A stretch of DNA of 64,000 nt from Staphylococcus warneri (GCF_900636385.1 NZ_LR134269.1:930001-994000), one strand, 5' to 3'. Shown: positions 1-12,832, counted from the first letter of the stretch. The notes: generated from the sequence alone by a model not told the origin. A program made the numbers and translations.

Positions 1-1259
1 GCTTTAAGTGTTTGATCAATGTCTTCTTCAGTATGTTCTGTAGTTAAGAACCAAGCTTCGAATTTAGAAGGAGCTAAATTAATACCTTGATTAAGCATTA
101 ATTTAAAGAATTTTGCAAAAGCCTCACCATCAGAATTCTCTACTTGTTCATAATGGGTAATCTTTTCATCAGTAAAGTACAATGTGAGAGAACCGTATAT
201 ACGATTAATTGTTGCGGTGATTTGATGTTTTTCAATTAATTGTAATAGACCGTCTTCTAATCGTTTCCCTAGTTTATCTAATTTCTCATAAACACCGTCT
301 TGTTCTAAAACTTCAAGTAAAGCAATACCTGCTTTCATTGATAATGGGTTACCAGCCATAGTACCTGCTTGATAAGCTGGCCCAAGTGGCGCTACATGTT
401 CCATTATATCTTGTCGGCCGCCATAACCTCCGATTGGTAAACCACCACCTACAATTTTACCAAAAGCAGTTAAATCAGGGATGACACCAAGTAAGTCTTG
501 AGCAGCACCATAATGAAATCTGAACGCTGTAATGATTTCATCATAAATGACTAAACTATTGTTTTCGTGAGTAATACGATTAACTTCTTCTAAAAATCCT
601 GGTTCTGGCATTACCATACCAAAGTTACCTACTATAGGCTCTACTAAAACGGCAGCAACGTCGTCACCCCAGTGATTAATTGCCTCTTTGTATGATTCAA
701 TATCGTTAAATGGTACAGTAATCACTTCTTTAGCAACGCTTTCTGGGACACCTGCAGAATCAGGGGAGCCAAGTTGTGAAGGACCACTACCAGCGGCAAC
801 TAGTACTAAATCCGAATGTCCATGATATGAACCGGCAAATTTAATGATTTTATTACGTTTAGTATAGGCACGTGCAACTCTTATAGTAGTCATAACAGCT
901 TCAGTACCAGAGTTTACAAATCTAATTTTTTCAAGAGAAGGAATGGCCTCTCGCAATTTCTTACTAAATTCAATTTCTAATTCAGTAGGTGTTCCATATA
1001 ATACACCTTTAGCAGCTTGTTCTTGAATTGCTTTTGTAATGTGAGGATGCGCGTGACCAGTAATGATAGGACCATATGCTTGTAAATAGTCTATAAATTT
1101 GTTGCCATCTACATCATATAAATAAGCCCCTTTACCTTCTTTCATTACTACTGGTGCTCCACCACCAACTGCTTTATAAGAACGAGATGGAGAGTTTACG
1201 CCACCTAAAATATATTCATTCGATAATTCCTGAAGTCGTTCACTTTCAGTAAAGTTCAT
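1..1259 (-). CDS. gsaB: Glutamate-1-semialdehyde 2,1-aminomutase, second copy (3' end cut by window)
   Basis: This PLP enzyme converts glutamate-1-semialdehyde to 5-aminolevulinate, the committed tetrapyrrole precursor, in the cytoplasm. The reading frame is open from the ATG at 1257-1259 to the window edge, 419 codons; the family is about 430 residues, so only some ten C-terminal residues are missing. Visible motifs are the N-terminal GGVNSPSR, the NSGTEA motif, and [13 protein letters not shown] with the PLP lysine at about residue 268. A ribosome site (AGAGG on the minus strand) precedes the start. It is divergent from bcp and perR, the place of gsaB in S. aureus, where another hemL lies in the hemAXCDBL operon; hence gsaB rather than hemL. 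Confidence 0.93.
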   Translation of the reverse strand, partial: MNFTESERLQELSNEYILGGVNSPSRSYKAVGGGAPVVMKEGKGAYLYDVDGNKFIDYLQAYGPIITGHAHPHITKAIQEQAAKGVLYGTPTELEIEFSKKLREAIPSLEKIRFVNSGTEAVMTTIRVARAYTKRNKIIKFAGSYHGHSDLVLVAAGSGPSQLGSPDSAGVPESVAKEVITVPFNDIESYKEAINHWGDDVAAVLVEPIVGNFGMVMPEPGFLEEVNRITHENNSLVIYDEIITAFRFHYGAAQDLLGVIPDLTAFGKIVGGGLPIGGYGGRQDIMEHVAPLGPAYQAGTMAGNPLSMKAGIALLEVLEQDGVYEKLDKLGKRLEDGLLQLIEKHQITATINRIYGSLTLYFTDEKITHYEQVENSDGEAFAKFFKLMLNQGINLAPSKFEAWFLTTEHTEEDIDQTLK

Positions 1260-1338
1260 ATTATCAACCTCTTTTAATTTAATATTGTCGTTTATTATCG
1301 TATCATAAAATTAACATAATGAAGAAACAGGTGATTAA

Positions 1339-1794
1339 ATGTTAAAAAAAGGTGATCAATTCCCAGAATTTTCATTAGAAAATCAAAATGGAGAACGCAT
1401 TACTAATGAAACGATAAAAGGTCAAGTGACAATATTATATTTCTATCCTAGAGATAATACACCAACTTGTACTACAGAAGCTTGTGATTTTCGAGATAAT
1501 ATCGAAATGTTTAATGATTTGAATGTGAATATCTATGGTGTGAGTGGTGATTCTAAGAAAAAGCATCAAAATTTTATAGAGAAACATAAGCTTAACTTTG
1601 ATTTACTCGTAGATCAAGACTATCAACTTTCCAATGAAGTCGGTGTATATCAATTGAAAAAATCATTCGGTAAAGAAAGCATGGGCATAGTTCGAACAAC
1701 GTTTGTTATAGATGAGCAGGGCATAGTTAAAGATGTTATTGAAAAAGTAAAAGTTAAGACCCAAATTGAAGAACTAAAAAACATTTTGGAGTGA
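1339..1794 (+). CDS. bcp: Thioredoxin-dependent thiol peroxidase (bacterioferritin comigratory protein)
   Basis: A 151-residue AhpC/TSA-fold peroxiredoxin of the Bcp/PrxQ type, which reduces H2O2 and organic peroxides using thioredoxin. The segment PRDNTPTCTTEACDF carries the peroxidatic Cys44 and a resolving Cys49 five residues later, the PrxQ arrangement; the TTFVIDEQG strand near residue 115 is also typical. The start at 1339 has a weak AGGTGA site. The stop codon lies just before the next gene, whose ribosome site (GGAG) is inside the bcp stop region, so the two are translated as a unit. perR follows, which fits a peroxide-stress neighbourhood. Confidence 0.95.
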   Translation: MLKKGDQFPEFSLENQNGERITNETIKGQVTILYFYPRDNTPTCTTEACDFRDNIEMFNDLNVNIYGVSGDSKKKHQNFIEKHKLNFDLLVDQDYQLSNEVGVYQLKKSFGKESMGIVRTTFVIDEQGIVKDVIEKVKVKTQIEELKNILE

Positions 1795-1799
1795 TATTG

Positions 1800-2750
1800 A
1801 TGAAAGTAGTTAGTCTGTTTAGATTAGGAGAGTTAGAAGATAAATTAAAAGAAACATTTCCGCAGGTAGAATTTAAATTTATTAAGAAAGCTAAAAATAT
1901 ACCAAATGAAGACAGACAATCACTCGATATCTTAATTGGATATGATGGAAATCTAGATGAAACATTGTTAGAGGATTGCCCAAATCTTAAGTGGATTGCT
2001 TGGTATGCTACTGGTGTTAATTCTTTACCATTAAAATATATTAAGGAACACAATATTACGTTAACTAATAGTAGGGGAGTACAAGCAAAACAACTATCTG
2101 AATTCATCATTGCATTTATTTTAGATGATTATAAGAAAATGAGAACGTCTTATATTAATCAACAAAACAAGATATATGATTCGAAAATGACAGGCAGAAG
2201 ATTAAATGGTGATTGCATATTGTTTTTAGGCACAGGAGCAATCGCACAACGAACAGCAAAGTTAGCGAAAGCTTTTGATATGAAGGTTATAGGTGTAAGT
2301 AAATCAGGCAAACAGAAAAAATGGTTTGATGAAGTACACAAAATTGAATATCTAAGTGACTTATTAGAAAAAGGCGATATAGTAATCAATAGTTTACCAG
2401 AAACAAATGAAACGATTCATTTATTAAAATATGAAGACTTTGAAAAAATGAAAGCAAGTACAATGTTTATTAATGTCGGTAGAGGTACAATAGTTGAGGA
2501 AGATACATTGATTGAAGCATTAAGCAATAATGAAATCAGACATGCTTACTTAGATGTATTTGAAAAAGAGCCATTAACACCAGATAACTCATTATATGAA
2601 CTAGACAACGTAACTATAACTGCGCATATTACAGGAAATGATCAAGGTATTAATGAGGACGTTACAAAAATATTTATTAAAAACTTGGAACATTTTCTCA
2701 ATTATAGCAGCGTAATTGAGAATGAAGTGGATCTAGAAAAAGGATATTAA
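1800..2750 (+). CDS. D-isomer-specific 2-hydroxyacid dehydrogenase family protein
   Basis: An NAD(P)-dependent dehydrogenase of the D-2-hydroxyacid family, 316 residues; the physiological substrate is not evident. It shows a Rossmann segment with a GTGAIAQ nucleotide-binding turn near residue 145, the arginine of the INVGRGTIV segment, the glutamate region DVFEKEPL, and a C-terminal histidine in ITAHITGN. A GTG at 1791 would also open the frame, but the ATG at 1800 has GGAG at 1788-1791 at proper spacing, so it is preferred. It sits between bcp and perR as in S. aureus. Confidence 0.88.
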   Translation: MKVVSLFRLGELEDKLKETFPQVEFKFIKKAKNIPNEDRQSLDILIGYDGNLDETLLEDCPNLKWIAWYATGVNSLPLKYIKEHNITLTNSRGVQAKQLSEFIIAFILDDYKKMRTSYINQQNKIYDSKMTGRRLNGDCILFLGTGAIAQRTAKLAKAFDMKVIGVSKSGKQKKWFDEVHKIEYLSDLLEKGDIVINSLPETNETIHLLKYEDFEKMKASTMFINVGRGTIVEEDTLIEALSNNEIRHAYLDVFEKEPLTPDNSLYELDNVTITAHITGNDQGINEDVTKIFIKNLEHFLNYSSVIENEVDLEKGY

Positions 2751-2769
2751 TGAAAATACAACTGTTTTA

Positions 2770-2798
2770 TTGACATTTGTAAATTGTAACAGTTATAT
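2770..2798 (+). promoter_or_regulatory. perR promoter
   Basis: A TTGACA -35 at 2770-2775 is followed after 17 bp by TTATAT at 2793-2798, placing the start near 2805, immediately before the PerR box. Confidence 0.7.
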
Positions 2799-2808
2799 TA
2801 GTATTAAG

Positions 2809-2823
2809 TAATAATCATTATTA
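2809..2823 (+). promoter_or_regulatory. PerR box (autoregulatory operator)
   Basis: TAATAATCATTATTA is a perfect 7-1-7 palindrome, one change per half-site from the PerR consensus TTATAATNATTATAA. It sits just downstream of the perR promoter and 21 bp before the start codon, as expected for autoregulation, which is known for PerR in S. aureus. Confidence 0.8.
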
Positions 2824-2844
2824 ACTAGAAAGATGGTGAAAAAA

Positions 2845-3297
2845 ATGAGCGCGGAATTAGAATCAATAGAACATGAACTTGAAGAATCAATTGCGTCTTT
2901 AAGAAAAGCTGGTATACGTATAACACCTCAAAGACAAGCAATCTTGAAATTCATGATTTCTTCAAAAACACATCCTAGTGCCGACGAAATTTATCAAGCA
3001 CTTTCACCAGATTTTCCTAATATAAGTGTTGCGACAATATATAATAATTTAAGAGTATTCAAAGATATAGGCATTGTAAAAGAGCTCACATACGGTGATG
3101 CATCAAGTCGATTTGATTTCAATACTCACAATCATTACCATATTATTTGTGAAAAATGCGGTAAAATAGTTGACTTCCATTATCCACAATTAGACGAAGT
3201 GGAACAGCTAGCACAACATGTTACTGAATTTGACGTAACACATCATCGAATGGAAATTTATGGAATATGTAAAGAATGCAAAGATAAAGAAGAATAG
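2845..3297 (+). CDS. perR: Peroxide-responsive repressor PerR
   Basis: A Fur-family, metal-dependent repressor of catalase, alkyl hydroperoxide reductase, ferritin-type and related genes, inactivated by H2O2-driven histidine oxidation. Counting from the chosen start (150 residues), the regulatory metal ligands are His43, Asp91, His97, His99 and Asp110, and the structural zinc cysteines are C102, C105, C142 and C145; these match the B. subtilis PerR set with a six-residue offset. An in-frame ATG at 2833 exists, but MSAELES at 2845 matches the S. aureus N-terminus and has GGTG six bases upstream. The gene has its own promoter and PerR box and ends in a strong terminator. Confidence 0.96.
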   Translation: MSAELESIEHELEESIASLRKAGIRITPQRQAILKFMISSKTHPSADEIYQALSPDFPNISVATIYNNLRVFKDIGIVKELTYGDASSRFDFNTHNHYHIICEKCGKIVDFHYPQLDEVEQLAQHVTEFDVTHHRMEIYGICKECKDKEE

Positions 3298-3340
3298 GCA
3301 TCATATACTCATAAAGATAAATCAATAGTAAATAATAATT

Positions 3341-3380
3341 AAAAACCATGTTTGACTCATAATAGTCAAACATGGTTTTT
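3341..3380 (+). terminator. perR terminator
   Basis: A 17-bp perfect stem (3341-3357 with 3364-3380) around a 6-nt loop; A-run before and T-run after make it potentially bidirectional. Confidence 0.9.
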
Positions 3381-3595
3381 ATATATTTAAAAGAATAAAA
3401 AAGTAATGTAAATGTTTTATATGAAAAAAATATAACATGTACTTAGAAAACTTAAGTCAGATACGAAAGAAGAGTTATTGTAAAATAGGGATCAATTTTG
3501 AGATGAGGATTACACTTTAAAAAATGATAGTTCACTTTAAATTAAAATAAGGTATACTTCGAGTAAATTTTTACAAATTAAATAGTTGAAATGCG

Positions 3596-3624
3596 TTGAC
3601 GTTAATATAATTACTTGGTAATAT
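3596..3624 (+). promoter_or_regulatory. rRNA operon promoter P1
   Basis: TTGACG at 3596-3601 and TAATAT at 3619-3624, 17 bp apart, about 350 bp before the 16S gene. Confidence 0.7.
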
Positions 3625-3794
3625 ATAAAAGTCGTCAAAACGATATTAACTATTTGAAAAGATTTCATTAACTTTTTAAAGTAAATGTTGATAAAGTGTA
3701 ATTTTGACTATTGAACTTTCAATTCAAACATTATATTATAGATTTTGTTGAGTCATTAATAACAAAGTTCTTAAAAAAGAATTTAAATTTATTG

Positions 3795-3823
3795 TTGACT
3801 TCATAAAACAAACGCGATATAAT
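3795..3823 (+). promoter_or_regulatory. rRNA operon promoter P2
   Basis: TTGACT at 3795-3800 and a consensus TATAAT at 3818-3823 with an ideal 17-bp spacer; the downstream proximal promoter of the rrn operon. Confidence 0.85.
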
Positions 3824-3853
3824 GAGATATTGTAAGCGAAAAAAAGAACATTG

Positions 3854-3876
3854 AAAACTGAATGACAATATGTCAA
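3854..3876 (+). other. 16S precursor processing stem, 5' arm
   Basis: This arm is complementary to 5549-5570 apart from one bulged base, so 16S rRNA is looped out of the transcript on a long duplex, the usual RNase III substrate. Confidence 0.8.
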
Positions 3877-3948
3877 CGTTAATTCTAATAATGTAACGAA
3901 AGTTACAACAATTAATTTAGTTTTATGAGCTAATCAAACATCATAATT

Positions 3949-5512
<1,564 letters not shown>

Positions 5513-5548
5513 ATTCGGAACATCTTCGAAGAAGATGAAGGAATAACA

Positions 5549-5570
5549 TTGACATATTGTATTCAGTTTT
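5549..5570 (+). other. 16S precursor processing stem, 3' arm
   Basis: Pairs with 3854-3876 (see that entry). Confidence 0.8.
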
Positions 5571-5596
5571 GATTGTTTGTTTTACAAATAATTAAT

Positions 5597-5673
<77 letters not shown>

Positions 5674-5690
5674 TTAATTAATATTTATTT

Positions 5691-5766
5691 GGGGGCTTAG
5701 CTCAGCTGGGAGAGCGCCTGCTTTGCACGCAGGAGGTCAGCGGTTCGATCCCGCTAGTCTCCACCA
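5691..5766 (+). tRNA. tRNA-Ala (TGC)
   Basis: 76 nt with encoded CCA in the 16S-23S spacer. Acceptor GGGGGCT pairs with AGTCTCC using two G-T pairs. An identical copy lies at 9746-9821. Confidence 0.97.
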
Positions 5767-5775
5767 TTATAATTG

Positions 5776-5805
5776 TACATTGAAAACTAGATAAGTAAGT
5801 AAAAT
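5776..5805 (+). other. 23S precursor processing stem, 5' arm
   Basis: Complementary to 8878-8906 apart from one mismatch and one bulge; loops out the 23S gene for RNase III processing. Confidence 0.75.
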
Positions 5806-5929
5806 AGATTTTACCAAGCAAAACCGAGTGAATTAGAGTTTTAAAGCTTGAATTCATAAGAAATAATCGCTAGTGTTCGAAAGAACACTCACAAGATTAA
5901 TAACGCGTTTCCTGTAGGATGGAAACATA

Positions 5930-8852
<2,923 letters not shown>

Positions 8853-8877
8853 AATTTATGTTTTGCGAAGCAAAATC

Positions 8878-8906
8878 ATTTTACTTACTATCTAGTTTTG
8901 AATGTA
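8878..8906 (+). other. 23S precursor processing stem, 3' arm
   Basis: Pairs with 5776-5805 (see that entry). Confidence 0.75.
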
Positions 8907-8922
8907 TAATACATTCCATTTG

Positions 8923-9037
8923 TCTGGTGACAATGGCAAGGAGGTCACACCTGTTCCCATGCCGAACACAGAAGTTAAGCTCCTTAGCGCCGATGGTAGT
9001 CGGACTAACGTTCCGCTAGAGTAGGACGTTGCCAGGC
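8923..9037 (+). rRNA. 5S ribosomal RNA
   Basis: 115 nt, bounded by the terminal pairing TCTGG/CCAGG, with the conserved CCGAACACAGAAGTTAAGC segment. It is followed after 9 bp by the tRNA cluster. Confidence 0.97.
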
Positions 9038-9046
9038 AAATATACT

Positions 9047-9122
9047 GGAGAATTAGCTCAGCTGGGAGAGCATCTGCCTTACAAGCAGAGGGTCGGCGGT
9101 TCGAACCCGTCATTCTCCACCA
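9047..9122 (+). tRNA. tRNA-Val (TAC)
   Basis: 76 nt, acceptor GGAGAAT/ATTCTCC, anticodon TAC, CCA encoded. First of 28 tRNAs after 5S. Confidence 0.97.
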
Positions 9123-9128
9123 TTTATA

Positions 9129-9204
<76 letters not shown>

Positions 9205-9210
9205 TCTTTA

Positions 9211-9286
9211 GAGCCATTAGCTCAGTTGGTAGAGCATCTGACTTTTAATCAGAGGGTCAGAGGTTCGAATCCTCTATGGCTCACCA
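9211..9286 (+). tRNA. tRNA-Lys (TTT)
   Basis: 76 nt, acceptor GAGCCAT/ATGGCTC, anticodon TTT, CCA encoded. Confidence 0.97.
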
Positions 9287-9294
9287 TTTTAATA

Positions 9295-9376
9295 GCGGGT
9301 GTGGCGGAATTGGCAGACGCACTAGACTTAGGATCTAGCGCCTTACGGCGTGGGGGTTCGACTCCCTTCACCCGCA
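9295..9376 (+). tRNA. tRNA-Leu (TAG)
   Basis: 82 nt with a long variable arm, anticodon TAG. CCA is not encoded (TAT follows the discriminator). Confidence 0.96.
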
Positions 9377-9379
9377 TAT

Positions 9380-9454
9380 GCAGAAGTAGTTCAGCGGTAG
9401 AATACAACCTTGCCAAGGTTGGGGTCGCGGGTTCGAATCCCGTCTTCTGCTCCA
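9380..9454 (+). tRNA. tRNA-Gly (GCC), proteinogenic
   Basis: 75 nt, anticodon GCC, normal D loop with GG and T loop TTCGAAT, CCA encoded. It is a useful contrast to the four aberrant tRNA-Gly(TCC) copies at 11101-11438. Confidence 0.97.
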
Positions 9455-9462
9455 TTATTAGT

Positions 9463-9551
9463 GCCGGGGTGGCGGAACTGGCAGACGCACAGGACTTAAA
9501 ATCCTGCGGTGAGAGATCACCGTACCGGTTCGATTCCGGTCCTCGGCACCA
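9463..9551 (+). tRNA. tRNA-Leu (TAA)
   Basis: 89 nt, class II with long variable arm, anticodon TAA, CCA encoded. Confidence 0.96.
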
Positions 9552-9566
9552 TCTTATTATTAATAT

Positions 9567-9640
9567 GCGCCCGTAGCTCAATTGGATAGAGCGTTTGACT
9601 ACGGATCAAGAGGTTATGGGTTCGACTCCTATCGGGCGCG
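9567..9640 (+). tRNA. tRNA-Arg (ACG)
   Basis: 74 nt, acceptor GCGCCCG/CGGGCGC, anticodon ACG (A34 expected to become inosine), CCA not encoded. Confidence 0.96.
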
Positions 9641-9649
9641 CTTATTCTA

Positions 9650-9723
9650 CGGGAAGTAGCTCAGCTTGGTAGAGCACTTGGTTTGGGACCAAGGGGTCGT
9701 AGGTTCGAATCCTGTCTTCCCGA
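9650..9723 (+). tRNA. tRNA-Pro (TGG)
   Basis: 74 nt, acceptor CGGGAAG/CTTCCCG, anticodon TGG, CCA not encoded. Confidence 0.96.
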
Positions 9724-9745
9724 TAGCAACAATTATTATATATAT

Positions 9746-9821
9746 GGGGGCTTAGCTCAGCTGGGAGAGCGCCTGCTTTGCACGCAGGAGGTCAGCGGTT
9801 CGATCCCGCTAGTCTCCACCA
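9746..9821 (+). tRNA. tRNA-Ala (TGC), second copy
   Basis: Identical in sequence to the spacer tRNA-Ala at 5691-5766; CCA encoded. Confidence 0.97.
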
Positions 9822-9845
9822 TATTAAATTTACAAACTAGATAAC

Positions 9846-9919
9846 GGCGGTGTAGCTCAGCTGGCTAGAGCGTACGGTTCATACCCGTGAGGTCGGGGGT
9901 TCGATCCCCTCCACCGCCA
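9846..9919 (+). tRNA. tRNA-Met (CAT), elongator
   Basis: 74 nt, acceptor GGCGGTG/CACCGCC, anticodon CAT. It resembles the elongator tRNA-Met of Bacillales rather than the lysidine-containing tRNA-Ile2 next to it; CCA not encoded. Confidence 0.88.
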
Positions 9920-9946
9920 CTACTATTAGTTGTAAGATTATATTTA

Positions 9947-10020
9947 GGACCTTTAGCTCAGTTGGTTAGAGCTAACGGCTCATAACCGTTCGGTCGCAGG
10001 TTCGAGTCCTGCAAGGTCCA
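9947..10020 (+). tRNA. tRNA-Ile2 (CAT, C34 expected to be lysidine)
   Basis: 74 nt, acceptor GGACCTT/AAGGTCC, anticodon loop CTCATAA. The body resembles the minor tRNA-Ile of B. subtilis and Mycoplasma, whose C34 is changed to lysidine by TilS to read AUA. Assignment as Ile2 rather than Met is by similarity from memory. Confidence 0.78.
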
Positions 10021-10029
10021 TATAATTTT

Positions 10030-10119
10030 GGAGGAATACCCAAGTCCGGCTGAAGGGATCGGTCTTGAAAACCGACAGGGCCTTAACGGGCCGCGGGGGT
10101 TCGAATCCCTCTTCCTCCG
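10030..10119 (+). tRNA. tRNA-Ser (TGA), copy 1
   Basis: 90 nt, class II, anticodon TGA, CCA not encoded. Identical to 10238-10327. Confidence 0.96.
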
Positions 10120-10129
10120 TTTTATATTT

Positions 10130-10205
10130 GGTCTCGTAGTGTAGCGGTTAACACGCCTGCCTGTCACGCAGGAGATCGCGGGTTCGATTCCCGTCGAGAC
10201 CGCCA
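10130..10205 (+). tRNA. tRNA-Asp (GTC), copy 1
   Basis: 76 nt, anticodon GTC, discriminator G, CCA encoded. Further copies at 10437 and 41493. Confidence 0.97.
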
Positions 10206-10237
10206 TTTTAATTTAATAGCAATTTACCTATAATCAT

Positions 10238-10327
10238 GGAGGAATACCCAAGTCCGGCTGAAGGGATCGGTCTTGAAAACCGACAGGGCCTTAACGGGCC
10301 GCGGGGGTTCGAATCCCTCTTCCTCCG
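10238..10327 (+). tRNA. tRNA-Ser (TGA), copy 2
   Basis: Exact duplicate of the tRNA at 10030-10119, together with 10130 pointing to duplication of a Ser-Asp unit inside the cluster. Confidence 0.96.
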
Positions 10328-10347
10328 TTTTTATTATTTATTATTAT

Positions 10348-10421
<74 letters not shown>

Positions 10422-10436
10422 TACATAGTTTTAATA

Positions 10437-10512
10437 GGTCTCGTAGTGTAGCGGTTAACACGCCTGCCTGTCACGCAGGAGATCGCGGGTTCGATTCCCG
10501 TCGAGACCGCCA
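10437..10512 (+). tRNA. tRNA-Asp (GTC), copy 2
   Basis: 76 nt, same sequence as 10130-10205; part of the 259-bp block repeated at 41398-41656. Confidence 0.97.
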
Positions 10513-10525
10513 TTATTAATATTAT

Positions 10526-10598
10526 GGTTCAGTAGCTCAGTTGGTAGAGCAATGGATTGAAGCTCCATGTGTCGGCAGTTCGACTCTGTCCTGAACCA
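10526..10598 (+). tRNA. tRNA-Phe (GAA)
   Basis: 73 nt, acceptor GGTTCAG/CTGAACC, anticodon GAA, CCA not encoded. Identical to 41582-41654. Confidence 0.96.
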
Positions 10599-10606
10599 TT
10601 TCACAA

Positions 10607-10682
<76 letters not shown>

Positions 10683-10688
10683 TCTCTT

Positions 10689-10771
10689 GGAGGGGTAGCG
10701 AAGTGGCTAAACGCGGCGGACTGTAAATCCGCTCCTTCGGGTTCGGCAGTTCGAATCTGCCCCCTCCACCA
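10689..10771 (+). tRNA. tRNA-Tyr (GTA)
   Basis: 83 nt, class II with long variable arm, anticodon GTA, CCA encoded. Confidence 0.96.
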
Positions 10772-10778
10772 TCTAAAT

Positions 10779-10852
10779 AGGGGCATAGTTCAACGGTAGA
10801 ATAGAGGTCTCCAAAACCTTTGATGTGGGTTCGATTCCTACTGCCCCTGCCA
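10779..10852 (+). tRNA. tRNA-Trp (CCA)
   Basis: 74 nt, acceptor AGGGGCA/TGCCCCT, discriminator G, anticodon CCA, 3' CCA encoded. Confidence 0.96.
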
Positions 10853-10853
10853 T

Positions 10854-10927
10854 GGCGGTTGTGGCGAAGTGGTTAACGCATCGGATTGTGGTTCCGACAC
10901 TCGAGGGTTCGATTCCCTTCAACCGCC
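10854..10927 (+). tRNA. tRNA-His (GTG), copy 1
   Basis: 74 nt including the extra 5' G(-1) opposite C73, the His identity element; anticodon GTG. CCA not encoded, unlike the copy at 41667. Confidence 0.95.
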
Positions 10928-10938
10928 CTTATTATTAA

Positions 10939-11010
10939 TGGGCTATAGCCAAGCGGTAAGGCAACGGACTTTGACTCCGTCACGCGCTGGTTCGAATCCA
11001 GCTAGCCCAG
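10939..11010 (+). tRNA. tRNA-Gln (TTG)
   Basis: 72 nt, acceptor TGGGCTA/TAGCCCA, anticodon TTG, CCA not encoded. Confidence 0.96.
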
Positions 11011-11015
11011 TTATT

Positions 11016-11089
<74 letters not shown>

Positions 11090-11100
11090 GGTTATATTAA

Positions 11101-11175
11101 GCGGGAGTAGTTCAACTCTAAGAACACGTTCCTTCCCGGAACGAGGTATAGGTGTAAGTCCTATCTTCCGCTCCA
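11101..11175 (+). tRNA. Non-proteinogenic tRNA-Gly (TCC), copy 1
   Basis: 75 nt, anticodon TCC, CCA encoded. The D loop (AACTCTAA) lacks the G18-G19 pair and the T loop is TGTAAGT instead of TTCGAAT, so T55 is G and C56 is T. These are the marks of the staphylococcal tRNA-Gly that escapes EF-Tu and donates glycine to FemXAB for the peptidoglycan interpeptide bridge. Confidence 0.9.
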
Positions 11176-11188
11176 TAATTTACATCAA

Positions 11189-11263
11189 GCGGGAGTAGTT
11201 CAACTCTTAGAACACGTTCCTTCCCGGAACGAGGTATAGGTGCAAATCCTATCTTCCGCTCCA
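11189..11263 (+). tRNA. Non-proteinogenic tRNA-Gly (TCC), copy 2
   Basis: 75 nt, as copy 1 but with CTCTTAG in the D loop and T loop TGCAAAT (G55 kept, C56 normal). CCA encoded. Confidence 0.9.
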
Positions 11264-11276
11264 TAATTTATATCAA

Positions 11277-11351
11277 GCGGGAGTAGTTCAACTCTAAGAA
11301 CACGTTCCTTCCCGGAACGAGGTATAGGTGTAAGTCCTATCTTCCGCTCCA
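11277..11351 (+). tRNA. Non-proteinogenic tRNA-Gly (TCC), copy 3
   Basis: 75 nt, identical in sequence to copy 1 at 11101-11175. Confidence 0.9.
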
Positions 11352-11363
11352 ATTTTATATTAA

Positions 11364-11438
11364 GCGGGAGTAGTTCAATTCTTAGAACACATTCCTTCCC
11401 GGAATGAGGTATAGGTGTAAGTCCTATCTTCCGCTCCA
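11364..11438 (+). tRNA. Non-proteinogenic tRNA-Gly (TCC), copy 4
   Basis: 75 nt with a D-loop change (AATTCTTAG) and a compensated anticodon-stem change (CGTTC/GAACG to CATTC/GAATG). The paired change argues that this copy is still under selection for folding. Confidence 0.9.
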
Positions 11439-11475
11439 ATATTACTTCCAAGTGGAAGTTTTTTCTTTATATTGA

Positions 11476-11558
11476 GCCGGCGTGGCGGAATTGGCAAACG
11501 CGCGGGACTCAAAATCCCGTTCCTTTTTGGAGTGTCGGTTCGATCCCGACCGCCGGTA
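11476..11558 (+). tRNA. tRNA-Leu (CAA)
   Basis: 83 nt, class II, anticodon CAA, CCA not encoded. The acceptor GCCGGCG meets CGCCGGT, giving a G1-T72 wobble at the end. Last tRNA of cluster 1. Confidence 0.94.
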
Positions 11559-11580
11559 TAAAATAGATAAAGTATGAGGA

Positions 11581-11618
11581 AAAGTGGTATTTGTGTAAAC
11601 ACATTTACCACTTTTTTT
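11581..11618 (+). terminator. Terminator of the rRNA/tRNA operon
   Basis: Stem AAAGTGGTA/TACCACTTT with an imperfect inner TGTGT/ACACA helix, followed by a T-run; the first clear terminator after the 16S gene. Confidence 0.85.
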
Positions 11619-11729
11619 ATATCAATAAATTTCTGTATAGAGTTCAAGTAGATTATCTTTATCATATTTTAGTTTGTATCATTTTGTAATATGATATATG
11701 ATAATTTTATTATGCTTTGGAGGTTCATT

Positions 11730-12794
11730 ATGAGTAAAAATAGTACTAAAATGGGTGGTAAAATTTTCTTTAGTAATATTCTAAATGCAGTTGGTGCAGG
11801 AGTTGTAATTGCCTTATTACCTAACGCTTTATTAGGAGAGTTACTTAAATTTTTTAAAGATGGTAATGAGATCTTAGAGACTATCTTTCGTCTTGTTACG
11901 GTTATACAGTCTTTTATGGCATTTATAGTAGGAGTTTTAGCAGCTCATCAATTTAAATTCAATGGGTCAGGTGCTGCTATTGTTGGTACTTCTGCTATGT
12001 TAGGTTCAGGCGCAATAATATTTAATAATCAAGGCATTATGATTAAAGGTATTGGGGATATAATCAATATTATTTTAGTAGTGATGATTGCCTGTTTTTT
12101 ATATTTATTATTCCAAGGAAAATTGGGCTCATTTGAAATGATTATTTTACCAGTTTTAATTCCAGTTGTTAGTGGAACTATTGGTATGATGACATTACCA
12201 TATGTTCAAGTCGTTACTCATACAATTGGTAAATTGATTAATTCATTTACTGATCTTAATCCATTAACGATGTCAATTTTAATTAGTGTGACTTTCTCTT
12301 TACTTATGGTTACACCAATTTCATTAGTAGCCATTGCTACTGCGATAGGTTTAACTGGATTAGGTAGTGGTGCGGCGAATATGGGTATTGTTGCTGCTTG
12401 TGTTACATTTTTATTTGGATCTTTAAGAGTTAATTCTATTGGGGTCAATTTGGTATTGCTTATTGGTGCAGCTAAAATGATGATACCTGTTTATTTAAAA
12501 CATTTAATCATAGCTATTCCTCTAATCATTAATGGAGTTGTTACTGGTATTATTGCTTATTTCATAGGTATCAAAGGTACACCTTTATCTGCTGGATTTG
12601 GATATACTGGCCTTGTTGGACCTATAAATGCTTTAAACCGTATGCCTGGAGATCAAATGACAAATATTATCATGCTAGTTGTAGGGTACTTTATTATTCC
12701 ATTTATCAGTGGATTTATAGTACATGAATTATGTAAAAAATTTATACAATCATATAGTGACGAAATATATAAATTTGAAATTCCTAAAGATTAA
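11730..12794 (+). CDS. PTS transporter EIIC-like membrane protein
   Basis: An integral membrane protein of 354 residues with about nine or ten hydrophobic segments, of the type annotated as PTS_EIIC_2 (phosphotransferase-system IIC-like) in staphylococci. Its substrate is unknown and no EIIA or EIIB is next to it. The frame is open from an ATG at 11691, but the ATG at 11730 has a strong TTGGAGG at 11717-11723 and gives the family-like start MSKNSTKMGGK. Glycine-rich stretches (GLTGLGSGAANMG, near residue 210; GFGYTGLVGP, near 290) resemble the substrate-binding parts of IIC proteins. It is a single-gene unit between two terminators. Confidence 0.8.
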   Translation: MSKNSTKMGGKIFFSNILNAVGAGVVIALLPNALLGELLKFFKDGNEILETIFRLVTVIQSFMAFIVGVLAAHQFKFNGSGAAIVGTSAMLGSGAIIFNNQGIMIKGIGDIINIILVVMIACFLYLLFQGKLGSFEMIILPVLIPVVSGTIGMMTLPYVQVVTHTIGKLINSFTDLNPLTMSILISVTFSLLMVTPISLVAIATAIGLTGLGSGAANMGIVAACVTFLFGSLRVNSIGVNLVLLIGAAKMMIPVYLKHLIIAIPLIINGVVTGIIAYFIGIKGTPLSAGFGYTGLVGPINALNRMPGDQMTNIIMLVVGYFIIPFISGFIVHELCKKFIQSYSDEIYKFEIPKD

Positions 12795-12803
12795 ACAAAA
12801 CTC

Positions 12804-12832
12804 TGTGTAGCCGTTAAGGCTGCACTTTTTTT
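12804..12832 (+). terminator. Terminator after the EIIC-like gene
   Basis: GTGTAGCC/GGCTGCAC hairpin (one G-T pair) with T-run. Confidence 0.85.

Larger units (their letters stand above)
3381..3945 (+). other. Gene-free leader region of the rRNA operon
   Basis: No ORF or ribosome site was seen between the perR terminator and the 16S gene. The right half holds two rRNA promoters and the 5' arm of the 16S processing stem, listed separately; 3381-3590 is plain AT-rich sequence. Confidence 0.7.
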
